Of a DNA stretch of 64,000 nucleotides, positions 11,001 through 23,043 are shown piece by piece (position 1 is the first letter of the stretch; the number at the start of each line of letters is the position of its first letter). Both the position numbers and the translations under genes were made by a program. The notes under the pieces are model-generated. The model searched no databases and was not told where the DNA came from. It worked only from the letters and a program-made list of their open reading frames with translations. Location of the stretch: the NCBI GenBank assembly GCA_023053685.1, contig JALIGW010000057.1, forward strand, positions 1,600,710 through 1,664,709, given 5' to 3'. This DNA is from Diadophis punctatus similis. Lineage: Eukaryota; Chordata; Lepidosauria; Squamata; Dipsadidae.

Positions 11001-13692
11001 AGTTCAGGATTATGCTGAAATCTGCCTTCCAATTTCTCTCTAGCTGACATTTTCCAGATGTGCACAAGCAGAGTTCCAGGATTATGGTAAAATCTGCCTC
11101 TGCATTTTCCCTCTAGCTGACATTTTCAAGATGTGCAGAAGCAGAGTTCAAAGATTATGCTGAAATATACCACATAAATTTTCCCCAGCTGACATTTTCC
11201 AGATGTGCAGTAGAAGAGTTCCAAGATTATGCTGAAATCTGCCTCTGAATTTTCCCTTTAGCTGACATTTTCAAGGTGTGTAGAAGCAGAGTTCCACGAT
11301 TATGCTGAAATCAGCCTCTGCATTTCTCTTTAGCTGACATTTTCGAGATGTGCAGAAGCAGAGTTCAAACATTATGCTGAAATCTACAACATTAATTTCT
11401 CTCTAGCTAACATTTTCCAGATGTGCAGAGGCAGAGTTCCAGGATTATGCTGAAATCTGCCTTGCAATTTCTCTCTAGCTGATATTTTCCTGATGTGCGG
11501 TAGCAGAGTTCAAAGATTACGCTGAAATCTGCCTCTGCATTTTCCCTCTAGCTGACATTTTCCAGGTGTGTAGAAGCAGAGTTCCAGGATTATGATGAAA
11601 TCTGTCTTGCAATTTTTCTCCAGGTGAAATTTTCCAGATGTGGAGAAGCAGAGGTCCAAGATTATGCTGAAATCTGCCTTGCAATTTCTGTCTAGCTCAC
11701 ATTTTCCAGATTTGCGGAAGCAGAGCTCAAAGATTATGCTGAAATCTACCACATCAATTTCTCTCTAGCTGACATTTTCCAGATGTGTGGAAGCAGAGTT
11801 CCATGATTATGCTGAAATCAGCCTCTGCATTTTCCCTCTAGCTGACATTTTCCAGACGTGCAGTAGAAGAGTTCAAAGATTATGCTGAAATCTACAACTT
11901 CAATTTCTCTAGCTGACATTTTCCAGATGTGTAGAAGCAGAGTTCCAGGATTATGCTGAAATCTGCCTCTGCATTTTCCCTCTAGCTTACATTTTCCAGA
12001 TGTGCAGAAGCAGAGTTCCAGGATTATGCTAAAATCTGCCTCTGCATTTTCTCTCTAGCTGACATTTTCCAGATGTGCAGAAGCAGAGTTCAAAGATGAT
12101 GCTGAAATCAGCCTCTGCATTTTCTCTCTAGCTGACATTTTGAGATGTGCGGAAGCAGAGTTCAAACATTATGCTGAAATCTACAACATTAATTTCTCTC
12201 TAGCTCACATTTTCCAGATGTGCAGAAGCAGAGTTCCAGGATTATGCTGAAATATGCCTTGCATTTTCTCTCTAGCTGACATTTTCCAGATGTGCAGAAG
12301 CAGAGTTCAAAGATTATGCTGAAATCTGCCTCTGCATTTTCTCTCTAGCTGACATTTTCGAGACGTGCAGAAGCAGATTTCAAACATTATGCTGAAATCT
12401 ACAACATCAATTTCTCTCTAGCTAACATTTTCCAGATGTGCAGAAGTAGAGTTCCAGGATTATGCTGAAATCTGCCTCTGCATTTTCCCTCTAGCTGACA
12501 TTTTCAAGATGTGAAAAAGCAGAGTTCAAAGATGATGCTGAAATCTACAACTTCAATTTCTCTAGCTGACATTTTCCAGATGTGTGGAAGCAGAGTTCCA
12601 GGATTATGCTGAAATCTGCCTCTGCATTTTCCCTCTGGCTGACATTTTCCAGGTGTGTAGAAGCAGAGTTCAGGATTATGCTAAAATCTGTCTTGCAATT
12701 TTTCTCCAGGTGAAATTTTCCAGATGTGCAGAAGCAGAGTTCAAGGATTATGCTGAAATCTGCCTCTGCATTTTCCCTCTAGCTGACATTTTCCAGAGGT
12801 GCAGAAGCAGAGTTCAAAGATTATGCTGAAATCTACCACATCAATTTCTTTCTAGCTGACATTTTCCAGGTGTGTGGAAGCAGAGTTCCAAGATTATGCT
12901 GACATCTACGACATCAATTCCTCTCTAGCTGACATTTTCCAGATGTGCAGAAGCAGGGTTCCAGGATTATGCTGAAATCTGCCTCTGCATTTTCCCTCTA
13001 GCTGACCTTTTCAAGATGTGAAAAAGCAGAGTTCAAAGATAATGCTGAAATCTACAACTTCAATTTCTCTAGCTGACATTTTCCAGATGTGTGGAAGCAG
13101 AGTTCCAGGATTATGCTGAAATCTGCCTCTGCATTTTCCCTTTAGCTGACATTTTCAAGGTGTGTAGAAGCAGAGTTTCAGGATTATGCTGAAATCAGCC
13201 TCTGCATTTTCTCTCTAGCTGAGATTTTCCAGATGTGCAGAAGCAGAGTTCAAACATTATGCTGAAATCTACAACATTAATTTCTCTCTAGCTAAAATTT
13301 TCCAGATGTGCAGAAGCAGAGTTCCAGGATTATGCTGAAATCTGCCTTGCAAGTTCTCTCTATCTGACATTTTCCAGATGTGTGGAAGCAGAGTTTCAGG
13401 ATTATGCTGAAATCTGTCTTGCAATTTTTCTCCAGGTGAAATTTTCCAGATGTGGAGAAGCAGAGTTCCAAGATTATGCTTAAATCTGCCTTGCAATTTC
13501 TCTCTAGCTGACGTTTTTGAGATTTGCGGAAGCAAAGTTCAAACATTATGCTGAAATCTACAACATCAATTTCTCCCTAGCTAACATTTTCCAGATGTGC
13601 AGAAGCAGAGTTCCAGGATTATGCTGAAATCTGCCTTCCAATTTCTCTCTAGCTGACATTTTCCAGATGTGCACAAGCAGAGTTCCAGGATT
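8044..13692. repeat. 2,970-bp tandem duplication within the double unit
   Basis: Sequence from about 8044 to 10,722 recurs at 11,014-13,692 with a constant 2,970-bp offset. Between the two lies the truncated A module. Both copies carry ggtaaaatctgcc, ttttgagatgtgcgg and gctaaaattttcc. They differ at cctcggcatt (first only) and at gttcaaaca near 9557 versus gttcaaagatg near 12,527. Duplication must postdate the ggtaaaatc change. Confidence 0.85.
10838..11065. repeat. Truncated A module
   Basis: An A start with gattatgatgaaatc and gctgacatttcccaggtg is joined after agcagagttcaggattatg directly to gctgaaatctgccttcc. The usual monomers gctaaaatctgtc, ttttctccaggtgaaat and ttttcgagatttgcgg, which close A at 13815, are absent. 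The join lies inside sequence shared by both partners and keeps monomer register, as expected for unequal crossing-over. Copy at 38087-38314. Confidence 0.8.
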
Positions 13693-13814
13693 ATGCTGAA
13701 ATCTGCCTCTGCATTTTCCCTCTAGCTGACATTTTCAAGATGTGAAAAAGCAGAGTTCAAAGATTATGCTGAAATCTACAACTTCAATTTCTCTAGCTGA
13801 CATTTTCCAGATGT

Positions 13815-16800
13815 GTGGAAGCAGAGTTCCAGGATTATGATGAAATCTGCCTCTGCATTTTCCCTCTAGCTGACATTTCCCAGGTGTGTAGAAGCAGAGT
13901 TCAGGATTATGCTAAAATCTGTCTTGCAATTTTTCTCCAGGTGAAATTTTCCAGATGTGGAGAAGCAGAGTTCCAAGATTATGCTGAAATCTGCCTTGCA
14001 ATTTCTCTCTAGCTGACATTTTCGAGATTTGCGGAAGCAAAGTTCAAACATTATGCTGAAATCTACAACATCAATTTCTCCCAAGCTAACATTTTCCAGA
14101 TGTGGAGAAGCAGAGTTCCAGGATTATGCTGAAATCTGCCTTCCAATTTCTCTCTAGCTGACATTTTCCAGATGTGCACAAGCAGAGTTCCAGGATTATG
14201 CTAAAATCTGCCTCTGCATTTTCCCTCTAGCTGACATTTTCAAGATGTGCAGAAGCAGAGTTCAAAGATTATGCTGAAATATACCACATAAATTTTCCCC
14301 AGCTGACATTTTCCAGATGTGCAGTAGAAGAGTTCCAAGATTATGCTGAAATCTGCCTCTGAATTTTCCCTTTAGCTGACATTTTCAAGGTGTGTAGAAG
14401 CAGAGTTCCACGATTATGCTGAAATCAGCCTCTGCATTTCTCTTTAGCTGACATTTTCGAGATGTGCAGAAGCAGAGTTCAAACATTATGCTGAAATCTA
14501 CAACATTAATTTCTCTCTAGCTAACATTTTCCAGATGTGCAGAGGCAGAGTTCCAGGATTATGCTGAAATCTGCCTTGCAATTTCTCTCTAGCTGATATT
14601 TTCCTGATGTGCGGTAGCAGAGTTCAAAGATTACGCTGAAATCTGCCTCTGCATTTTCCCTCTAGCTGACATTTTCCAGGTGTGTAGAAGCAGAGTTCCA
14701 GGATTATGATGATATCTGTCTTGCAATTTTTCTCCAGGTGAAATTTTCCAGATGTGGAGAAGCAGAGGTCCAAGATTATGCTGAAATCTGCCTTGCAATT
14801 TCTGTCTAGCTCACATTTTCCAGATTTGCGGAAGCAGAGCTCAAAGATTATGCTGAAATCTACCACATCAATTTCTCTCTAGCTGACATTTTCCAGATGT
14901 GCGGAAGCAGAGTTCCATGATTATGCTGAAATCAGCCTCTGCATTTTCCCTCTAGCTGACATTTTCCAGACGTGCAGTAGAAGAGTTCAAAGATTATGCT
15001 GAAATCTACAACTTCAATTTCTCTAGCTGACATTTTCCAGATGTGTAGAAGCAGAGTTCCAGGATTATGCTGAAATCTGCCTCTGCATTTTCCCTCTAGC
15101 TTACATTTTCCAGATGTGCAGAAGCAGAGTTCCAGGATTATGCTAAAATCTGCCTCTGCATTTTCTCTCTAGCTGACATTTTCCAGATGTGCAGAAGCAG
15201 AGTTCAAAGATGATGCTGAAATCAGCCTCTGCATTTTCTCTCTAGCTGACATTTTGAGATGTGCGGAAGCAGAGTTCAAACATTATGCTGAAATCTACAA
15301 CATTAATTTCTCTCTAGCTCACATTTTCCAGATGTGCAGAAGCAGAGTTCCAGGATTATGCTGAAATATGCCTTGCATTTTCTCTCTAGCTGACATTTTC
15401 CAGATGTGCAGAAGCAGAGTTCAAAGATTATGCTGAAATCTGCCTCTGCATTTTCTCTCTAGCTGACATTTTCGAGACGTGCAGAAGCAGATTTTAAACA
15501 TTATGCTGAAATCTACAACATCAATTTCTCTCTAGCTAACATTTTCCAGATGTGCAGAAGTAGAGTTCCAGGATTATGCTGAAATCTGCCTCTGCATTTT
15601 CCCTCTAGCTGACATTTTCAAGATGTGAAAAAGCAGAGTTCAAAGATTATGCTGAAATCTACAACTTCAATTTCTCTAGCTGACATTTTCCAGATGTGTG
15701 GAAGCAGAGTTCCAGGATTATGCTGAAATCTGCCTCTGCATTTTCCCTCTGGCTGACATTTTCCAGGTGTGTAGAAGCAGAGTTCAGGATTATGCTAAAA
15801 TCTGTCTTGCAATTTTTCTCCAGGTGAAATTTTCCAGATGTGCAGAAGCAGAGTTCAAGGATTATGCTGAAATCTGCCTCTGCATTTTCCCTCTAGCTGA
15901 CATTTTCCAGAGGTGCAGAAGCAGAGTTCAAAGATTATGCTGAAATCTACCACATCAATTTCTTTCTAGCTGACATTTTCCAGGTGTGTGGAAGCAGAGT
16001 TCCAAGATTATGCTGACATCTACGACATCAATTCCTCTCTAGCTGACATTTTCCAGATGTGCAGAAGCAGGGTTCCAGGATTATGCTGAAATCTGCCTCT
16101 GCATTTTCCCTCTAGCTGACCTTTTCAAGATGTGAAAAAGCAGAGTTCAAAGATAATGCTGAAATCTACAACTTCAATTTCTCTAGCTGACATTTTCCAG
16201 ATGTGTGGAAGCACAATTCCAGGATTATGCTGAAATCTGCCTCTGCATTTTCCCTTTAGCTGACATTTTCAAGGTGTGTAGAAGCAGAGTTTCAGGATTA
16301 TGCTGAAATCAGCCTCTGCATTTTCTCTCTAGCTGAGATTTTCCAGATGTGCAGAAGCAGAGTTCAAACATTATGCTGAAATCTACAACATTAATTTCTC
16401 TCTAGCTAAAATTTTCCAGATGTGCAGAAGCAGAGTTCCAGGATTATGCTGAAATCTGCCTTGCAAGTTCTCTCTATCTGACATTTTCCAGATGTGTGGA
16501 AGCAGAGTTTCAGGATTATGCTGAAATCTGTCTTGCAATTTTTCTCCAGGTGAAATTTTCCAGATGTGGAGAAGCAGAGTTCCAAGATTATGCTTAAATC
16601 TGCCTTGCAATTTCTCTCTAGCTGACGTTTTTGAGATTTGCGGAAGCAAAGTTCAAACATTATGCTGAAATCTACAACATCAATTTCTCCCTAGCTAACA
16701 TTTTCCAGATGTGCAGAAGCAGAGTTCCAGGATTATGCTGAAATCTGCCTTCCAATTTCTCTCTAGCTGACATTTTCCAGATGTGCACAAGCAGAGTACC

Positions 16801-19800
16801 AGGATTATGCTAAAATCGGCCTCTGCATTTTCTCTCTAGCTGACATTTTCCAGATGTGCAGAAGCAGAGTTCAAAGATTATGCTGAAATCTGCCTCTGCA
16901 TTTTCTCTCTAGCTGACATTTTCGAGACGTGCAGAAGCAGATTTCAAACATTATGCTGAAATCTACAACATCAATTTCTCTCTAGCTAACATTTTCCAGA
17001 TGTGAAGAAGCAGAGTTCCAGGATTATGCTGAAATCTGCCTCTGCATTTTCCCTCTAGCTGACATTTTCAAGATGTGAAAAAGCAGAGTTCAAAGATTAT
17101 GCTGAAATCTACAACTTCAATTTCTCTAGCTGACATTTTCCAGATGTGTGGAAGCAGAGTTCCAGGATTATGCTGAAATCTGCCTCTGCATTTTCCCTCT
17201 GGCTGACATTTTCCAGGTGTGTAGAAGCAGAGTTCAGGATTATGCTAAAATCTGTCTTGCAATTTTTCTCCAGGTGAAATTTTCCAGATGTGCAGAAGCA
17301 GAGTTCAAGGATTATGCTGAAATCTGCCTCTGCATTTTCCCTCTAGCTGACATTTTCCAGAGGTGCAGAAGCAGAGTTCAAAGATTATGCTGAAATCTAC
17401 CACATCAATTTCTTTCTAGCTGACATTTTCCAGGTGTGTGGAAGCAGAGTTCCAAGATTATGCTGACATCTACGACATCAATTCCTCTCTAGCTGATATT
17501 TTCCTGATGTGCGGTAGCAGAGTTCAAAGATTACGCTGAAATCTGCCTCTGCATTTTCCCTCTAGCTGACATTTTCCAGGTGTGTAGAAGCAGAGTTCCA
17601 GGATTATGATGATATCTGTCTTGCAATTTTTCTCCAGGTGAAATTTTCCAGATGTGGAGAAGCAGAGGTCCAAGATTATGCTGAAATCTGCCTTGCAATT
17701 TCTGTCTAGCTCACATTTTCCAGATTTGCGGAAGCAGAGCTCAAAGATTATGCTGAAATCTACCACATCAATTTCTCTCTAGCTGACATTTTCCAGATGT
17801 GCGGAAGCAGAGTTCCATGATTATGCTGAAATCAGCCTCTGCATTTTCCCTCTAGCTGACATTTTCCAGACGTGCAGTAGAAGAGTTCAAAGATTATGCT
17901 GAAATCTACAACTTCAATTTCTCTAGCTGACATTTTCCAGATGTGTAGAAGCAGAGTTCCAGGATTATGCTGAAATCTGCCTCTGCATTTTCCCTCTAGC
18001 TTACATTTTCCAGATGTGCAGAAGCAGAGTTCCAGGATTATGCTAAAATCTGCCTCTGCATTTTCTCTCTAGCTGACATTTTCCAGATGTGCAGAAGCAG
18101 AGTTCAAAGATGATGCTGAAATCAGCCTCTGCATTTTCTCTCTAGCTGACATTTTGAGATGTGCGGAAGCAGAGTTCAAACATTATGCTGAAATCTACAA
18201 CATTAATTTCTCTCTAGCTCACATTTTCCAGATGTGCAGAAGCAGAGTTCCAGGATTATGCTGAAATATGCCTTGCATTTTCTCTCTAGCTGACATTTTC
18301 CAGATGTGCAGAAGCAGAGTTCAAAGATTATGCTGAAATCTGCCTCTGCATTTTCTCTCTAGCTGACATTTTCGAGACGTGCAGAAGCAGATTTTAAACA
18401 TTATGCTGAAATCTACAACATCAATTTCTCTCTAGCTAACATTTTCCAGATGTGCAGAAGTAGAGTTCCAGGATTATGCTGAAATCTGCCTCTGCATTTT
18501 CCCTCTAGCTGACATTTTCAAGATGTGAAAAAGCAGAGTTCAAAGATTATGCTGAAATCTACAACTTCAATTTCTCTAGCTGACATTTTCCAGATGTGTG
18601 GAAGCAGAGTTCCAGGATTATGCTGAAATCTGCCTCTGCATTTTCCCTCTGGCTGACATTTTCCAGGTGTGTAGAAGCAGAGTTCAGGATTATGCTAAAA
18701 TCTGTCTTGCAATTTTTCTCCAGGTGAAATTTTCCAGATGTGCAGAAGCAGAGTTCAAGGATTATGCTGAAATCTGCCTCTGCATTTTCCCTCTAGCTGA
18801 CATTTTCCAGAGGTGCAGAAGCAGAGTTCAAAGATTATGCTGAAATCTACCACATCAATTTCTTTCTAGCTGACATTTTCCAGGTGTGTGGAAGCAGAGT
18901 TCCAAGATTATGCTGACATCTACGACATCAATTCCTCTCTAGCTGACATTTTCCAGATGTGCAGAAGCAGGGTTCCAGGATTATGCTGAAATCTGCCTCT
19001 GCATTTTCCCTCTAGCTGACCTTTTCAAGATGTGAAAAAGCAGAGTTCAAAGATAATGCTGAAATCTACAACTTCAATTTCTCTAGCTGACATTTTCCAG
19101 ATGTGTGGAAGCACAATTCCAGGATTATGCTGAAATCTGCCTCTGCATTTTCCCTTTAGCTGACATTTTCAAGGTGTGTAGAAGCAGAGTTTCAGGATTA
19201 TGCTGAAATCAGCCTCTGCATTTTCTCTCTAGCTGAGATTTTCCAGATGTGCAGAAGCAGAGTTCAAACATTATGCTGAAATCTACAACATTAATTTCTC
19301 TCTAGCTAAAATTTTCCAGATGTGCAGAAGCAGAGTTCCAGGATTATGCTGAAATCTGCCTTGCAAGTTCTCTCTATCTGACATTTTCCAGATGTGTGGA
19401 AGCAGAGTTTCAGGATTATGCTGAAATCTGTCTTGCAATTTTTCTCCAGGTGAAATTTTCCAGATGTGGAGAAGCAGAGTTCCAAGATTATGCTTAAATC
19501 TGCCTTGCAATTTCTCTCTAGCTGACGTTTTTGAGATTTGCGGAAGCAAAGTTCAAACATTATGCTGAAATCTACAACATCAATTTCTCCCTAGCTAACA
19601 TTTTCCAGATGTGCAGAAGCAGAGTTCCAGGATTATGCTGAAATCTGCCTTCCAATTTCTCTCTAGCTGACATTTTCCAGATGTGCACAAGCAGAGTACC
19701 AGGATTATGCTAAAATCGGCCTCTGCATTTTCTCTCTAGCTGACATTTTCCAGATGTGCAGAAGCAGAGTTCAAAGATTATGCTGAAATCTGCCTCTGCA

Positions 19801-21208
19801 TTTTCTCTCTAGCTGACATTTTCGAGACGTGCAGAAGCAGATTTCAAACATTATGCTGAAATCTACAACATCAATTTCTCTCTAGCTAACATTTTCCAGA
19901 TGTGAAGAAGCAGAGTTCCAGGATTATGCTGAAATCTGCCTCTGCATTTTCCCTCTAGCTGACATTTTCAAGATGTGAAAAAGCAGAGTTCAAAGATTAT
20001 GCTGAAATCTACAACTTCAATTTCTCTAGCTGACATTTTCCAGATGTGTGGAAGCAGAGTTCCAGGATTATGCTGAAATCTGCCTCTGCATTTTCCCTCT
20101 GGCTGACATTTTCCAGGTGTGTAGAAGCAGAGTTCAGGATTATGCTAAAATCTGTCTTGCAATTTTTCTCCAGGTGAAATTTTCCAGATGTGCAGAAGCA
20201 GAGTTCAAGGATTATGCTGAAATCTGCCTCTGCATTTTCCCTCTAGCTGACATTTTCCAGAGGTGCAGAAGCAGAGTTCAAAGATTATGCTGAAATCTAC
20301 CACATCAATTTCTTTCTAGCTGACATTTTCCAGGTGTGTGGAAGCAGAGTTCCAAGATTATGCTGACATCTACGACATCAATTCCTCTCTAGCTGACATT
20401 TTCCAGATGTGCAGAAGCAGGGTTCCAGGATTATGCTGAAATCTGCCTCTGCATTTTCCCTCTAGCTGACCTTTTCAAGATGTGAAAAAGCAGAGTTCAA
20501 AGATAATGCTGAAATCTACAACTTCAATTTCTCTAGCTGACATTTTCCAGATGTGTGGAAGCAGAGTTCCAGGATTATGCTGAAATCTGCCTCTGCATTT
20601 TCCCTTTAGCTGACATTTTCAAGGTGTGTAGAAGCAGAGTTTCAGGATTATGCTGAAATCAGCCTCTGCATTTTCTCTCTAGCTGAGATTTTCCAGATGT
20701 GCAGAAGCAGAGTTCAAACATTATGCTGAAATCTACAACATTAATTTCTCTCTAGCTAAAATTTTCCAGATGTGCAGAAGCAGAGTTCCAGGATTATGCT
20801 GAAATCTGCCTTCCAATTTCTCTCTAGCTGACATTTTCCAGATGTGCACAAGCAGAGTTCCAGGATTATGCTAAAATCTGCCTCTGCATTTTCTCTCTAG
20901 CTGACATTTTCCAGATGTGCAGAAGCAGAGTTCAAAGATTATGCTGAAATCTGCCTCTGCATTTTCTCTCTAGCTGACATTTTCGAGACGTGCAGAAGCA
21001 GATTTCAAACATTATGCTGAAATCTACAACATCAATTTCTCTCTAGCTAACATTTTCCAGATGTGAAGAAGCAGAGTTCCAGGATTATGCTGAAATCTGC
21101 CTCTGCATTTTCCCTCTAGCTGACATTTTCAAGATGTGAAAAAGCAGAGTTCAAAGATTATGCTGAAATCTACAACTTCAATTTCTCTAGCTGACATTTT
21201 CCAGATGT
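13815..21208. repeat. Longest unit, A-P-B-F-C-D-C-B-F-C-D-C, 7394 bp
   Basis: A 13815-14084, P near 14,298, B 14624-14866, F near 14,970, C 15698-15943, D 16383-16660, C 17148-17393, B 17524-17766, C 18598-18843, D 19283-19560, C 20048-20293, then the start of a D that breaks off near 20,800 into gctgaaatctgccttcc. The extra length comes from a 2,900-bp tandem duplication. 102 monomers. The counterpart at 41064-45557 is 2,900 bp shorter. Confidence 0.87.
14592..20391. repeat. 2,900-bp tandem duplication (40 monomers)
   Basis: Unit 1 is 14592-17491 and unit 2 is 17492-20391. The junction at 17492 joins the end of the C-downstream monomers (catcaattcctctctagctga) to the B start (tattttcctgatg) inside a shared ctctctagctga. 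Shared private variants: gattttaaac (15491, 18391), gcacaattcc (near 16,211 and 19,111), gagtaccagg with aaaatcggcc (near 16,796 and 19,696), and gtgcggaagcagagttcc after B. The corresponding place in copy 2 (near 44,740) continues without repeating. Confidence 0.92.
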
Positions 21209-21889
21209 GTGGAAGCAGAGTTCCAGGATTATGCTGAAATCTGCCTCTGCATTTTCCCTCTAGCTGACATTTCCCAGGTGTGTAGAAGCAGAGTTCAGGA
21301 TTATGCTAAAATCTGTCTTGCAATTTTTCTCCAGGTGAAATTTTCCAGATGTGGAGAAGCAGAGTTCCAAGATTATGCTGAAATCTGCCTTGCAATTTCT
21401 CTCTAGCTGACATTTTCGAGATTTGCGGAAGCAAAGTTCAAACATTATGCTGAAATCTACAACATCAATTTCTCCCAAGCTAACATTTTGCAGATGTGGA
21501 GAAGCAGAGTTCCAGGATTATGCTGAAATCTGCCTTCCAATTTCTCTCTAGCTGATATTTTCCTGATGTGCGGTAGCAGAGTTCAAAGATTACGCTGAAA
21601 TCTGCCTCTGCATTTTCCCTCTAGCTGACATTTTCCAGGTGTGTAGAAGCAGAGTTCCAGGATTATGATGAAATCTGTCTTGCAATTTTTCTCCAGGTGA
21701 AATTTTCCAGATGTGGAGAAGCAGAGGTCCAAGATTATGCTGAAATCTGCCTTGCAATTTCTGTCTAGCTCACATTTTCCAGATTTGCGGAAGCAGAGCT
21801 CAAAGATTATGCTGAAATCTACAACATCAATTTCTCTCTAGCTGACATTTTCCAGATGTGTGGAAGCAGAGTTCCATGATTATGCTGAA

Positions 21890-22440
21890 ATCTGCCTTGC
21901 AATTTCTCTCTAGCTCACATTTTCCAGATGTGTGGAAGCAGAGTTCCTAGATTACGCTGACATCTACGACATGAATTCCTCTCTAGCTGACATTTTCCAG
22001 ATGTGCGGAAGCAGAGTTCCAGGATTATGCTGAAATCAGCCTCCGCATTTTCTCTCTAGCTGACATTTTCGAGACGTGCAGAAGCAGAGTTCAAACATTA
22101 TGTTGAAATCTACAACATCCATTTCTCTCTAGCTAACATTTTCCAGATGTGCAGAAGCAGAGTTCCAGGATTATGCTGAAATCTGCCTCTGCATTTTCCC
22201 TCTAGCTTACATTTTCCAGATGTGCAGAAGCAGAGTTCCAGGATTATGCTAAAATCTGCCTCTGCATTTTCTCTCTAGCTGACATTTTCCAGATGTGCAG
22301 AAGCAGCGTTCAAAGATTATGCTGAAATCAGCCTCTGCATTTTCTCTCTAGCTGACATTTTCAGATGTGCGGAAGCAGAGTTCAAACATTATGCTGAAAT
22401 CCACAACATTAATTTCTCTCTAGCTCATATTTTCCAGATG
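21890..22440. repeat. E module 1 (EcoRI-bearing)
   Basis: Marked by gttcctagattacgctg, gacatgaattcctc, cctccgcatt, attatgttgaaatc, catccatttctc, gcagcgttcaaag, ttttcagatgtgcgg and ctcatattttcc in this order. The EcoRI site gaattc is at 21973-21978. This E is fused to a shortened B. It occupies the position that F holds in F-type units. Limits are approximate. Confidence 0.85.
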
Positions 22441-22837
22441 TGCAGAAGCAGAGTTCCAGGATTATGCTGAAATATGCCTTGCATTTTCTCTCTAGCTGAC
22501 ATTTTCCAGATGTGCAGAAGCAGAGTTCAAAGATTATGCTGAAATCTGCCTCTGCATTTTCTCTCTAGCTGACATTTTCGAGACGTGCAGAAGCAGATTT
22601 CAAACATTATGCTGAAATCTACAACATCAATTTCTCTCTAGCTAACATTTTCCAGATGTGCAGAAGTAGAGTTCCAGGATTATGCTGAAATCTGCCTCTG
22701 CATTTTCGCTCTAGCTGACATTTTCAAGGTGTGTAGAAGCAGAGTTTCAGGATTATGCTGAAATCAGCCTCTGCATTTTCTCTCTAGCTGAGATTTTCCA
22801 GATGTGCAGAAGCAGAGTTCAAACATTATGCTGAAAT

Positions 22838-23043
22838 CTACAACATTAATTTCTCTCTAGCTAAAATTTTCCAGATGTGCAGAAGCAGAGTTCCAGGATT
22901 ATGCTGAAATCTGCCTTGCAAGTTCTCTCTATCTGACATTTTCCAGATGTGTGGAAGCAGAGTTTCAGGATTATGCTGAAATCTGCCTTGCAATTTCTCT
23001 CTAGCTGACGTTTTTGAGATTTGCGGAAGCAAAGTTCAAACAT
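22838..23043. repeat. D module lacking one 72-bp monomer
   Basis: Compared with D at 19283-19560, the monomer carrying ctgtcttgcaattttt, ctccaggtgaaat and atgcttaaatctgcc is missing. Sequence passes from gattatgctgaaatctg to ccttgcaatttctctc. The loss is exactly 72 bp, so overlapping open frames on the minus strand stay open but are 24 codons shorter. Confidence 0.88.

Larger units (their letters stand above)
7731..13814. repeat. Double higher-order unit, 6084 bp
   Basis: A at 7731-8000, P near 8205, B 8540-8782, F near 8885, C 9614-9859, D 10299-10576; then a truncated A near 10915-11025 and a repeat of the series: P near 11175, B 11510-11752, F near 11855, C 12584-12829, D 13269-13546. The two series are 2,970 bp apart (41 monomers) and share ggtaaaatctgcc (8116 and 11086). 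The first C has the private cctcggcatt. Copy at 34980-41063. Confidence 0.88.

Noticed and set aside
21973..21978. EcoRI-bearing E monomers as a separate satellite family
   Set aside because: They keep the same 72-73 bp period, orientation and blocks as their neighbours; they are diverged members of the same family.
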